Source of the DNA: Sphingomonas sp. UNC305MFCol5.2
GTDB taxonomy: Bacteria > Pseudomonadota > Alphaproteobacteria > Sphingomonadales > Sphingomonadaceae
DNA length: 64,000 nucleotides
Assembly (NCBI RefSeq): GCF_000712135.1
Contig: NZ_JOOE01000001.1
Location: forward strand, 434,001 to 498,000
Reading direction: 5' to 3'
The notes beneath the pieces are model-generated. The model saw nothing but the letters and a program-made list of their open reading frames with translations. It did not search any database and had not been told where the DNA came from. Positions 50,134 through 58,199 of this stretch are shown one piece after another. How positions within the stretch are numbered: position 1 is the first letter of the stretch; each line of letters starts with the position of its first letter. Position numbers and translations under genes: made by a program.

Positions 50134-50186
50134 GCTATCGATCCGCCTGTGCGGATCTCCTGCCGAACATCACGGCTCGGTCGAAT

Positions 50187-50810
50187 TCATGGCCGTCCCT
50201 CGCCCATACCGGCCGCGAACGCGATGCGCAGCGCCTCGGACAGGCTGCGAGCCCTGAGCTTGGTCATGATGTTGGCACGATGCACTTCGACCGTACGCGG
50301 ACTGATGCCGAGGTCATAGGCGATCGTCTTGTTGGGATAGCCTTCGGCAAGACCCTCGAGCACCTGGCGCTCGCGATCGCTGAGCGCGCCGAGCACGACC
50401 TCGGCCTCGGCGGCCCGCACCATCACGTCCTTCTCGGAATTGAGCTGTTCGAAGCCTCGCTGGATGGCCTCGTGCAGCGCGTCGGTATCGAACGGCTTTT
50501 CGAGGAAGTCGATCGCCCCGGACTTCATCGCCTTCACCGCGATGCCGACATCGCCGTGCCCAGTGAGCACGATCACTGGCATCGTCACCCCGCGTTCGTT
50601 GAGCTGCTGCTGCACCTCGAGGCCGTCCATCTCGGGCATGCGGATGTCGAGCAGGATGCAGCCCGTCTCCGCGTGCCGGACCTCCTTCAGGAAGCTCACG
50701 CCCGATTCCCAAGTCCGGACGGCATAGCCGGACGTCTTCAGGAAGAAACTTGCGCCCCGGCGGACGCTGTCCTCGTCGTCGATGATATGAATCAGCGGCT
50801 TGTCGCTCAT
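50187..50810 (-). CDS. fixJ: FixJ-type response regulator
   Basis: A 207-residue two-domain regulator. The receiver has the acidic pair in [11 protein letters not shown], phospho-acceptor Asp54 in [13 protein letters not shown] and Lys in IDFLEKPFD. The C-terminal LuxR/FixJ helix-turn-helix is [20 protein letters not shown] with [23 protein letters not shown] 50810 overlaps the kinase stop (ATGA), so the pair is co-translated. It is the natural candidate to bind the recurrent GCTACGGGAnnTTCCCAA motif in the surrounding 25 kb. This is inference from context and resemblance to rhizobial FixJ sites. Confidence 0.92.
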   Translation of the reverse strand: MSDKPLIHIIDDEDSVRRGASFFLKTSGYAVRTWESGVSFLKEVRHAETGCILLDIRMPEMDGLEVQQQLNERGVTMPVIVLTGHGDVGIAVKAMKSGAIDFLEKPFDTDALHEAIQRGFEQLNSEKDVMVRAAEAEVVLGALSDRERQVLEGLAEGYPNKTIAYDLGISPRTVEVHRANIMTKLRARSLSEALRIAFAAGMGEGRP

Positions 50811-52801
50811 TCCAGCGCCTCCGAGTCAGCCCGGACCAGTGTGAAATGAAAGCTGGTGCCCCCGTCCGGTCCGGGCTCCATCCAGATCCGCCCGCCATTC
50901 GCCTCGACGATGGTGCGGCAGATCGAGAGCCCAAGCCCCATGCCGGCTGGCTTGGTGCTGTTGAAGGCTCGAAAAAGGTTCTCGGCAACGTCCGGCGCTA
51001 CGCCCGGACCTGTGTCGGTGACAGTCATCCGCACGAAACCAGGCTCGTCGGCCGCACTGGTAACTGTCAGCACGCGCTTCGGCGAGTCAGCCATCGCTTC
51101 GATGGCGTTGCGCATCAGGTTGATCAGCACCTGTTGCGTCTGGACCTTGTCGACAAGCACCGACCGGGCGTGCGTGTCGAGCGCGAATCGGGTTTCGATG
51201 CCGCGCTCGCGTGCGCCGATCAGCGCGAGATTGGCGGCTTCCTCGACGAGCGACGACAGGTCCTCCACGGACTTCCCGACCTCGCCCCGCGACACGAACT
51301 CGCGCAGCCGCCGGACAATGCCCCCGGCGCGCAGCGCCTCGTCAAACGCCTCGTCCAGTCCTTCCTCGATCATCGCCTGATCGTCGGGATTTCCTTCCCG
51401 AATGAGATTGCGGACCCCGCGCACGAAGGTGACCACCGCGGTGATCGGCTGGTTGAGCTCGTGCGCAAGCGTGGACGCCATCGTGCCCATCGCGCTGATG
51501 CGCGCGGCATGGACCAGTCCGGAGCGCAGCTCCTCGATCCGCTCTTCGGCGGCGACGCGCTCGGTCAGGTCGCGGATGAAGCCGGTGAACACGCGCGCGC
51601 CATCGGTGATCGCCTCTCCGACCGCGAGCTCCATGGGGAAGGTACTTCCGTCGCGCCGCAATCCGATGACGCTCCGGCCGCGTCCGATGATCCGCCGCTC
51701 GCCGGTGGCGAGGTAGCGGTTGATATAGCCGTCATGCTGTTCACGGTCCGGAGAGGGCATGAGCATGCTGACATTCTTGCCGACGACCTCTTCCTCGCCA
51801 TAGCCGAACAACCGCTCGGCCGCCGACGAGAAGGACAGCATCTCGCCAAGCTCGTTGATAACGACCATCGCATCGGGAACGGTGGCGAGGATCGAACGGA
51901 ACTGGTTTGCGCCCTCGCTCAGCTTGCGCTCGGCGGCACGCTGCTCGGTGATGTCGCGGATCACCTTGCCGAATCCGCGCAGCACCCCGTCCTGGCCGTA
52001 GAGCGCGGTCATCGTCACATGGGCGAGGAACTCGGAACCATTTTCCCGCAGTCGCCAGTCTTCCTCCTCCAGCCGTCCTTCGGCGCGCGTGCGCGCAAGA
52101 TCGTCCGCGGGCTTGCCCGCATCGAGCGAGGGCTCCGGGTAGAAAATCGAAAAATGTTTGCCGATCACCTCGGCTTCGGTCCAGCCCTTGAGCCGCTCGG
52201 CGCCCTTGTTCCAGAGCGTCACGAATCCGTCCGGATCTAGCATGTAGATCGCATAGCCGGCGGTACCATCGATCAGCAGGTTGAGTTCGTCGGCGAGCTG
52301 GTCGGCCCGTGCCGCGCGAAGCACCGCCTGCGTAGCGTCTGCACTAGCGCGGCGCCGAAGATGCGTCACATAGCCCGCTGCCCAGATGATGATTCCCGAA
52401 GCCAACGCGAAGGCGAGCAATTCGGGCACGACGCTATCCGTCCAATAGAGGATGAACACGCCGAGCATGGCCAAGCCCGCTGCAAGCACCGCAGGCATGG
52501 CGCCGCCGAAGATGGCCGCGACAAGCACCGCCACGGTGAAGAACAGATATGGCGCACGCGCTCCCAGCCACGGATCGAGGCCGAGCCGCATCAGCGCGGC
52601 GACGGCGATCGCAGCGATGGCGACGCCAAAGCCGCGCCATCGCCGTCGTACCCTGTCCTGACCCATCGTCATGGCCGCTCCAGCGCGACCGACCGCCGGC
52701 GCAGGCGAGTCTGCGCCGGCGAGTCGTATACCCGGTTTCCGTTGCGGATATTGCCACGCTTCGTCCAGTGTCGAAACCACGGGATGTTTCAGCTCCGTCA
52801 T
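50807..52801 (-). CDS. fixL: FixL-like PAS sensor histidine kinase
   Basis: A 664-residue kinase. A DUF4118-like membrane domain spans residues ~55-145. PAS1 spans ~175-290 ([20 protein letters not shown]), and PAS2 ~300-415 is close to the FixL haem PAS. PAS2 has [20 protein letters not shown] and [19 protein letters not shown]. By alignment to remembered Bradyrhizobium FixL, H356 matches haem-ligand His200, R362 matches Arg206 and R376 matches Arg220; His214 is Arg here. HisKA has H447 in [17 protein letters not shown], followed by HATPase_c ([17 protein letters not shown]). Oxygen sensing is therefore likely but unproven. ATG 52801 is used. Confidence 0.9.
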   Translation of the reverse strand: MTELKHPVVSTLDEAWQYPQRKPGIRLAGADSPAPAVGRAGAAMTMGQDRVRRRWRGFGVAIAAIAVAALMRLGLDPWLGARAPYLFFTVAVLVAAIFGGAMPAVLAAGLAMLGVFILYWTDSVVPELLAFALASGIIIWAAGYVTHLRRRASADATQAVLRAARADQLADELNLLIDGTAGYAIYMLDPDGFVTLWNKGAERLKGWTEAEVIGKHFSIFYPEPSLDAGKPADDLARTRAEGRLEEEDWRLRENGSEFLAHVTMTALYGQDGVLRGFGKVIRDITEQRAAERKLSEGANQFRSILATVPDAMVVINELGEMLSFSSAAERLFGYGEEEVVGKNVSMLMPSPDREQHDGYINRYLATGERRIIGRGRSVIGLRRDGSTFPMELAVGEAITDGARVFTGFIRDLTERVAAEERIEELRSGLVHAARISAMGTMASTLAHELNQPITAVVTFVRGVRNLIREGNPDDQAMIEEGLDEAFDEALRAGGIVRRLREFVSRGEVGKSVEDLSSLVEEAANLALIGARERGIETRFALDTHARSVLVDKVQTQQVLINLMRNAIEAMADSPKRVLTVTSAADEPGFVRMTVTDTGPGVAPDVAENLFRAFNSTKPAGMGLGLSICRTIVEANGGRIWMEPGPDGGTSFHFTLVRADSEALE

Positions 52802-52855
52802 GACGTCGAAAGCGGGTTCGCCGGAGATTTGCTCGCTCCCAATTGCTTCTGCCCG

Positions 52856-53233
52856 CTATCTGCGCAACGCACGAAGGAGGTCATCGTCGCGGAAGGGCTT
52901 GTCGAGCACCGTGGCGAATCCGGCGACCGAGGCTGTTTCCCGCAAGGTCGGCGATGAAAAGGCAGTGATCAGCACCGCGACACCATTCCAGCCCTGCGCC
53001 CGGAGCGCGCCGAGCAGCGCGACACCATCCATGTCGGCCAGCAGATAATCGATGACGAGATACTGCGCCCCGACCTTCGCCGCATCGGCGAGGGCCGTGC
53101 GGCTCGAGGCGAAGGCGCGCACGTCGAAGCCCTGGCCCTGCAGCAGCAATTGCAGGCCGCGGCGAACGGCACTGTCGTCCTCGACCAGCAGGAGCGATGG
53201 CCGCGCGCCATTGGCATATCGTGAGTCAGTCAT
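52856..53233 (-). CDS. Single-domain response regulator
   Basis: A 125-residue receiver without output domain. It has LLLVEDDSAVRRGLQLLL, phospho-Asp in YLVIDYLLADMDGV, T/S in VLITAFSSPTL and Lys in VLDKPFRDDDLL. It lies 54 bases upstream of fixL on the same strand and probably tunes that kinase as a phosphate sink or FixT-like regulator. Its ATG 53233 overlaps the stop of a degenerate dehydrogenase frame (ATGA). No independent ribosome site is evident, so it may depend on coupling. Confidence 0.86.
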   Translation of the reverse strand: MTDSRYANGARPSLLLVEDDSAVRRGLQLLLQGQGFDVRAFASSRTALADAAKVGAQYLVIDYLLADMDGVALLGALRAQGWNGVAVLITAFSSPTLRETASVAGFATVLDKPFRDDDLLRALRR

Positions 53234-53516
53234 TTCGAAGGTTGTTCTTTCAAGGCGGGGGTCGCGAGATTCAAAAAGCTGAGTACGATCCGGCCGTCGA
53301 CATCGTCCGCCTCGAGCCGCCGGAATACGCCGTTGATCGCCTCGGCAAGGTCGGCGCACGTGCCCGCGCCCTGCGCGGCGTGGAGATCGGTGTGGCAAAC
53401 GCCCTCGCATGCACCTGGACGAGGATCTGCCCCGGTCCTGGCCGCGGGATCCGCCGCTCCTCGATCTCGAGGGGCTGGCCGAACCGCCGGACCACCGCGG
53501 CACGCATCTTCTCCAT
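53230..53516 (-). pseudogene. Internally deleted zinc alcohol dehydrogenase remnant
   Basis: The N-terminus MEKMRAAVVRRFGQPLEIEE with RRIPRPGPGQILVQVHA is typical of AdhP. After a frame change it continues with GVCHTDLHAAQGAG. It then jumps straight to a C-terminal-type sequence, LAEAINGVFRRLEADDVDGR with IVLSF. Some 250 central residues, including the NAD fold, are missing. The restored frame ends at TGA 53232-53230, overlapping the ATG of the response regulator. An intact paralogue lies at 45974-46963. Confidence 0.72.
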
Positions 53517-53634
53517 CTTCTTCTCCCGCCGCGTCGCACGTCGCGCGCTTCGGAACCGGGCTACGGGTCCAGGTCGGGTGCAGCGATTGGGAGTCTTACG
53601 TATCGCCGCCGCGGGCGCAGCTTCAGCCTCGCCG

Positions 53635-54130
53635 GCAAGCGCAACATCCTCCTCATCGACGGCTATTCCGACGCGGACCGCGGCCGTTTCGTCCACGCCT
53701 TGGCGGATGCCTATGCGACGGGCGCCGGCACCCGCGGCCACTCGGTACGAAAGCTTGAGCTGGCGACGATCGAGGTTCCTATGCTGCGCTCGGGCGCCGA
53801 GTGGATGGAGGAGCCGCCCCGCAAGGCCATTCGTCATCCCGCGCGACATTTCCGGCACCAGCCAAGGCTATGCGCATCTCGTCTATTGCGGCTTTCGCGA
53901 GCCGATGACCGCGGTCGATCTGCTCGGCTACACCTATATGAGCTTCGCATTTGCTGCTGCTGGCACTGGGGACGCTGGGCTGTTGCGTTGATCGCTCATC
54001 ACCAACGCTTTGCTGGCGGTGCCCATCTTTCTTTAGCTCTTCTGGTCTGCACTGATCTGGGTGGCGGCGCCCTGGCTCCTCACTTTACCGGTCGTGATGC
54101 CGCTGCTCGCCGTCTCGTTCCGGCGCTAAG
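53635..54130 (+). pseudogene. Fragments of a flavodoxin-fold reductase and a membrane protein
   Basis: Bases ~53635-53835 encode the start of an NAD(P)H-dehydrogenase-like protein (NILLIDGYSDADRGRFVHAL, then MLRSGAEWMEE). It breaks off at once. After more broken frames, ~53990-54130 encodes SLITNALLAVPIFL, a TAG, then LFWSALIWVAAPWLLTLPVV and a final stop, a remnant of a small hydrophobic protein. No intact gene is present in this 500-base stretch. Confidence 0.55.
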
Positions 54131-54168
54131 GCAAGGCGGGGGCTCCCGGCCTCGGCCTCGCTTCGAAC

Positions 54169-54960
54169 TCAATGCGCAAGGAACAGTGGAACCGGACATT
54201 CCTTGAGCACGCGCCTGCTGACGCCACCGAAGCAGGCCTCGACGAAGCGGCTATGGCCGAACCCGCCCATCACCAGCCAGGTCGCGCCGGTCGCGCCGAT
54301 CGTGTCGAGGATGACTGTGCTCGGCAGGTCGATCAGGCTGTTCTCGCGCCGGATCATCGGCTTGATGTCATGGCGCGACAGATATCCCGCGGCATGCTCG
54401 GCGGGCAGTCTGATCGAGCCGTCATCCACCTCGAGGATGGCGACGCTGCGCGCCTTGGCGAGAAGCGGCGTCGCCGCCTGGAGCGCGGCCACGGCTTCGG
54501 GCGATCCGTCCCAGGCAATCAGCGCCGGGCCGAAAACGTCGAAGCCGCGCCCCGCTTCGGGCACTGCCACGATCGGCTTGCCCGTCCGCAGCACCGCATC
54601 GCCGACCAGGTCGCGCATATCGGGATAGGCGATGGTGTCGAGTTCGCGGTTGAGGACGATGACGTCGGCAAGGCCGACCGAATCGCACACGGTGGGGCTC
54701 AGAAAGCCGGTCTCGTCGGCCCAGTCATAGGAGACGCCCTCGGTCTTGAGACGCGCCTCCATCTGCGCGCGATTGCCCTGCTCGCGCACCTGCTCGTCGG
54801 CCATCAGCAAGGCTTCGCCCCCGGCATCGCATAGTCGCAGACAAAGGCGGGGGCGACGGACACGTCGATGCAGCCGAGATGTCCATCGAGCGCCCGGGTA
54901 AGGTCCAGTGCCGCCTGGAAGCGCGCATCCTGCTGGGTTGCGGACGACGGCGCCAACTTG
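54169..54960 (-). pseudogene. Frameshifted, N-truncated universal stress protein
   Basis: The downstream frame (54169-54810) reads MADEQVREQGNRAQMEARLK through ATWLVMGGFGHSRFVEACFG, then GVSRRVL, a Usp C-terminal half with the GxxG...G(S) region. The upstream part, ALDLTRALDGHLGCIDVSVA with PAFVCDYAMPG, lies in another frame. One extra G in the run at 54818-54822 would join them. The first beta-strand of a Usp protein is not visible, so the 5' end is also missing or diverged. Confidence 0.7.
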
Positions 54961-55297
54961 CGTAGCGGCCCAGCTGCTTCCGGCCCGTCAGCTGACAGTC
55001 CGCTCCCGAGTGGAACTTGCTGGACAGCCGCCGTCTGCCGCTGTCCCGCCAAGCCGTGCTTTTGGTTCAACTTCCCGGCATCCGGAATTGAGACGCACGA
55101 TCCTGAGGAGCACGTTGAGATCCGGGCCAAATCCAGGATCAGGTGGGCCGAGGACGAGCTTCCTTGGCGGCCCACTAGCGCAGGCGCCGGTCGAAGTCAT
55201 GTCCGCGAGTCCCCACATCCTCCCTATTTCGCAACCTGTGTTCGAGCTAACGCTCGATTCAGCCACGATCCGGCCCCGAACAGAGCGGGCGATAGAG
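54961..55297. other. Intergenic stretch without recognisable genes
   Basis: The 337 bases between the Usp remnant and the YadA-head fragment show no gene, repeat or clear promoter. Given the decay on both sides this is probably former coding DNA. Confidence 0.4.
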
Positions 55298-55642
55298 TCA
55301 GAACTCGAGCGCCACAGCCGACTGTCCATTAGCCACGCTGTCCGCGCCGATCGCCACTGCGCCGGTACCGGTCGCGCTGTTGTCCGCCCCGAGCGCGACC
55401 GCGCCGCGGCCGGTCGCCACATTGGGATCGCCGATCGCCACGGCGCCCGCACCCGATGCGCGATTGCCATAGCCGATCGCGACCGCCGCATCATTCTCCG
55501 CCACCGCGCCGCTGCCCAGCGCCACGGCATTGTCGCCGCTCGCCCTGGCACCGCTCCCTAGCGCCATCGCATTAGCACCGGTCGCGGCTGGTTTGGCGCC
55601 GCTACCATTGACCGCCACGTACTCGGTCGCCAAACCCGTCAT
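55298..55642 (-). CDS. Orphan YadA-like head-repeat protein, 114 aa
   Basis: The whole chain is tandem ~14-residue repeats of the trimeric-autotransporter head type: ANAMALGSGARASGDNAVAL, then GAVAIGDPNVATGRGAVALG and SATGTGAVAIGADSVANG. It has no signal peptide, stalk or C-terminal membrane anchor, so as encoded it cannot be a normal adhesin. ATG 55642 follows the upstream SDR stop with no gap (TGA-ATG), giving possible translational coupling. It may be a fragment of a trimeric autotransporter left by rearrangement. Alternatively it is a small cytoplasmic beta-roll protein; the first is more likely. Confidence 0.55.
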   Translation of the reverse strand: MTGLATEYVAVNGSGAKPAATGANAMALGSGARASGDNAVALGSGAVAENDAAVAIGYGNRASGAGAVAIGDPNVATGRGAVALGADNSATGTGAVAIGADSVANGQSAVALEF

Positions 55643-56668
55643 TCAGCCCTTGACCAGGCCTAACCGGATCAGGCTCTCGGCGGCCGCGACGATTGCCTCT
55701 TCGCGCGAACGCGGCTTCCAGCCCAGCAGGTGCTTCGCCTTTTCACTCGTCGTATTCAGGTTCACGCCCAGGAGGGGGACGATGCCGCGCATGACCGGAT
55801 CGCGCAGGGCACCGAGCCTGACCAGCCAGTTCGGCACGACGCGCGTGGTGACCCGCGTGGCCGCGTCGCCCAAGTGTTCGCGCAGCACCCTCGCGACGTC
55901 GATCATCCACATGCTGTCGCCGGCAATGGCCAGGAAGCGCTCGCCTTTCGCAGCCGGATCGAGCATCGCGCGGAGATGCAGGTCCGCCACGTCGCGAACG
56001 TCGACGAAGCCCGAGTTGATCCTGGGTAGGGCAGGCTGCCCTTCGAGCAGATTCTTGATGAGCCGGATCGAGTGCGAATATTCGCTGCCGAGCACCGGCC
56101 CCATGACGGCGGTCGGGTTCACTGCGGAAAGCTCGAGATCACCGCCTTCGCGGCCCATGAAGTCCCAGGCAGCGCGTTCGGACAGGGTCTTCGATTTCTG
56201 ATAAGGCCAGACCTTGCCCGTCAGATCGCTCCAATCGGTCTCGTCGAAGGGCCGGTTTCGCGGCTTGTGGCCGGCAACGATCGCGCCGGACGCGGAGGTG
56301 AGCACGACGCGTCGGACCCCCGCATCGCGCGCGGCGCGCAGCACCCGGAGGTTGCCGTCGACTGCGGGCTCGATCCAGTCCTTCTCGGTCACCTGATCGC
56401 CCGAGGGAGTCGGCGAGGCGCCATGTATGACATAGACGCATCCCGCGGCGGCTTCCGTCCAGCCTGCATCCGTACTCAGGTCCGTCCGTACGAACGAGAG
56501 ACGATCGCCGGGCTCGGCCCCACCGATCTTCAGATGCCGGCGTACTTCCCCCTCGCGCGCCAGCGAACGGACGCTGGTCCTGACGCAGTAGCCAGCATCG
56601 AGGAGCGCCAGGATGCAATATTGCGCGATAAAGCCGGTGCCACCCGTCACGAGCACAGTGCCGTTCAT
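55643..56668 (-). CDS. Extended SDR, NAD(P)-dependent epimerase/reductase
   Basis: A 341-residue Rossmann protein of the dihydroflavonol-reductase/3-beta-HSD type. The cofactor loop is VLVTGGTGFIAQYCILALLD, the NADPH-preference arginine is in RTSVRSLAREG, and the catalytic motif is Y-x3-K in WPYQKSKTLSERAAWDF. NPTAVMGPVLG follows. It probably reduces an aldehyde or ketone. The gene is divergent from a TetR regulator 101 bases away, which likely represses it. Confidence 0.9.
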   Translation of the reverse strand: MNGTVLVTGGTGFIAQYCILALLDAGYCVRTSVRSLAREGEVRRHLKIGGAEPGDRLSFVRTDLSTDAGWTEAAAGCVYVIHGASPTPSGDQVTEKDWIEPAVDGNLRVLRAARDAGVRRVVLTSASGAIVAGHKPRNRPFDETDWSDLTGKVWPYQKSKTLSERAAWDFMGREGGDLELSAVNPTAVMGPVLGSEYSHSIRLIKNLLEGQPALPRINSGFVDVRDVADLHLRAMLDPAAKGERFLAIAGDSMWMIDVARVLREHLGDAATRVTTRVVPNWLVRLGALRDPVMRGIVPLLGVNLNTTSEKAKHLLGWKPRSREEAIVAAAESLIRLGLVKG

Positions 56669-56769
56669 ATTTTCTCCAGTCGACCACTTCCGCGGTCGGC
56701 GCTGGCGCCCGACGCGGATTGCATCTACAATCGTATACCGATCTTTATGAATGAGTCTACAGGTGTATC

Positions 56770-57420
56770 GTGAAAACTGACCCTCGCGCCGGCGGCCGTG
56801 CTGCGAAAGCCGATGCGACCCGCGCTGCGATCCTCGCCTCGGCGCGCAAGGCCTTTGCCGAGCACGGCTATGATGGCGCCGGCTTACGGGGCATCGCCCA
56901 GGCTGCTGGTGTCACCGCAATGATGATCGGGCGCTATTTTGGATCGAAGGAAGGCCTCTTCGGTGAGGTGGTGACCGACAGCATGCGCGACCCGATCATC
57001 CTGTCGGAGGGCAATCTCGGCCGGGCCGACCTGCCACGGGCCTTTGCCGAGGCGCTCGTCGGCGTCACTACGCAGGGGCAGACGCCGCTCGACGGTTTCC
57101 TCATCCTGTTCCGCTCGACAACCAGCGAAACCGCCGCCCGGATCGCCCGGGAACGCATCGCCCAGGTGCATCACGCGACCGCCATCGCGGCGATCGCGGG
57201 CGACCATGCTTCGGAACGGGCGGCCTTGTTTCTCGCGGTCGTCGCCGGCGTGCAGATGATGCGCCAGATGCTCGAGCTCGAGCCATTGGCCAAGGCCGAG
57301 CCTGGGCTGCTCGTCGAGCTGCTGACGCCGGTCATCGCGAGCCTGATCCAGCCACGGACGCTAGTGGCCGAGGACCAGGCCCCAATCTGGAACCGCGGTT
57401 CGCCCACAGCCTCACTTTGA
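56770..57420 (+). CDS. TetR-family transcriptional regulator
   Basis: A 216-residue repressor. The N-terminal helix-turn-helix is AILASARKAFAEHGYDGAGL with GIAQAAGVTAMMIGRYFGSK. A ligand-binding helical domain follows with a TetR_C-type end. The start is GTG 56770; the frame lacks an earlier start. It is divergent from the SDR gene, the classic arrangement for a repressor of a detoxification enzyme. The shared 56669-56769 region contains GTATAC at 56733 as a possible operator centre, but no convincing long dyad. Confidence 0.88.
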   Translation: MKTDPRAGGRAAKADATRAAILASARKAFAEHGYDGAGLRGIAQAAGVTAMMIGRYFGSKEGLFGEVVTDSMRDPIILSEGNLGRADLPRAFAEALVGVTTQGQTPLDGFLILFRSTTSETAARIARERIAQVHHATAIAAIAGDHASERAALFLAVVAGVQMMRQMLELEPLAKAEPGLLVELLTPVIASLIQPRTLVAEDQAPIWNRGSPTASL

Positions 57421-57566
57421 AGCGGTCTGATCGGGAAAGTCCTTAAATGCCGGTCGTGACAATCGCGCAGCGTCCAGATGAACGAACGGCGGCTTTCGGG
57501 CCGCTTGCGGACTGGCAGATTTCGGCCGCCGAAGCGCGAAAGCGGACATAGCTGCGGTAACCCCAC

Positions 57567-58199
57567 TCAAAGAGCGATGATTCCTCGCCGCAGGGCTACG
57601 GTCACCGCCTGGGTGCGGTCATTGACGTCGAGTTTGGAGTAGATGGCTCGTAAATGCGCCTTCACCGTATCTTCAGACAAGGACAGCCTGCGAGCGATGA
57701 CCTTGTTGGCGTTCCCTTCGGCGACCATGCCGAGGATCTCGACCTCGCGCGTGGTGAGCGGATCCTCGGCGGCATGAATTGCGATCTCTTGTGCCACTTC
57801 CGCCAGAACGTAACGGCGGCCTGCATGCACAACGCGAATCGCTTCGAGGAGTTCTTTACGAAGCGACGTCTTGAGCAAATATCCCGAGGCACCGGCCTTC
57901 AGCGCGCGCAATGCCTGAACGTCCCCCTCATAGGTGGTCAGGACGACAATGCGCGCGCCGGCAAATTCCTCGCGAACCGCCTTGATAACTTCCAGGCCGC
58001 CCAGCGCCGGCATTTGCAGGTCGAGCAGCATGATGTCAGGCCGGAGATTGCGAAAAGCGGCTATTGCCTCCTCGCCATTTGCGGCCTCGCCAGCAATCGT
58101 GATGTCGGCCTCGTTACTGACGATGGCGGCAACGCCGTCGCGCAGCGCCGCGTGATCGTCGGCGACGAGAACGCGTATAGGCGCGATGTTGAGAGTCAT
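57567..58199 (-). CDS. NarL/LuxR-type response regulator
   Basis: A 210-residue regulator. The receiver has VLVADDHAALRDGVAAIV, phospho-Asp in IMLLDLQMPALGG and Lys in GYLLKTSLRKE. The LuxR helix-turn-helix is LTTREVEILGMVAEGNANKV with IARRLSLSEDTVKAHLRAIY. ATG 58199 overlaps the stop of the propeller kinase (ATGA), so the two form a co-translated pair. Likely targets are envelope or catabolic genes nearby; nothing in the sequence fixes them. Confidence 0.92.
   Translation of the reverse strand: MTLNIAPIRVLVADDHAALRDGVAAIVSNEADITIAGEAANGEEAIAAFRNLRPDIMLLDLQMPALGGLEVIKAVREEFAGARIVVLTTYEGDVQALRALKAGASGYLLKTSLRKELLEAIRVVHAGRRYVLAEVAQEIAIHAAEDPLTTREVEILGMVAEGNANKVIARRLSLSEDTVKAHLRAIYSKLDVNDRTQAVTVALRRGIIAL

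Noticed and set aside
51660-51720. Loss of the haem ligand in FixL, judged at first from the Arg in GERRIIG
   Set aside because: Counting from remembered BjFixL numbering shows that position is His214. The ligand His200 equivalent (H356) is conserved.
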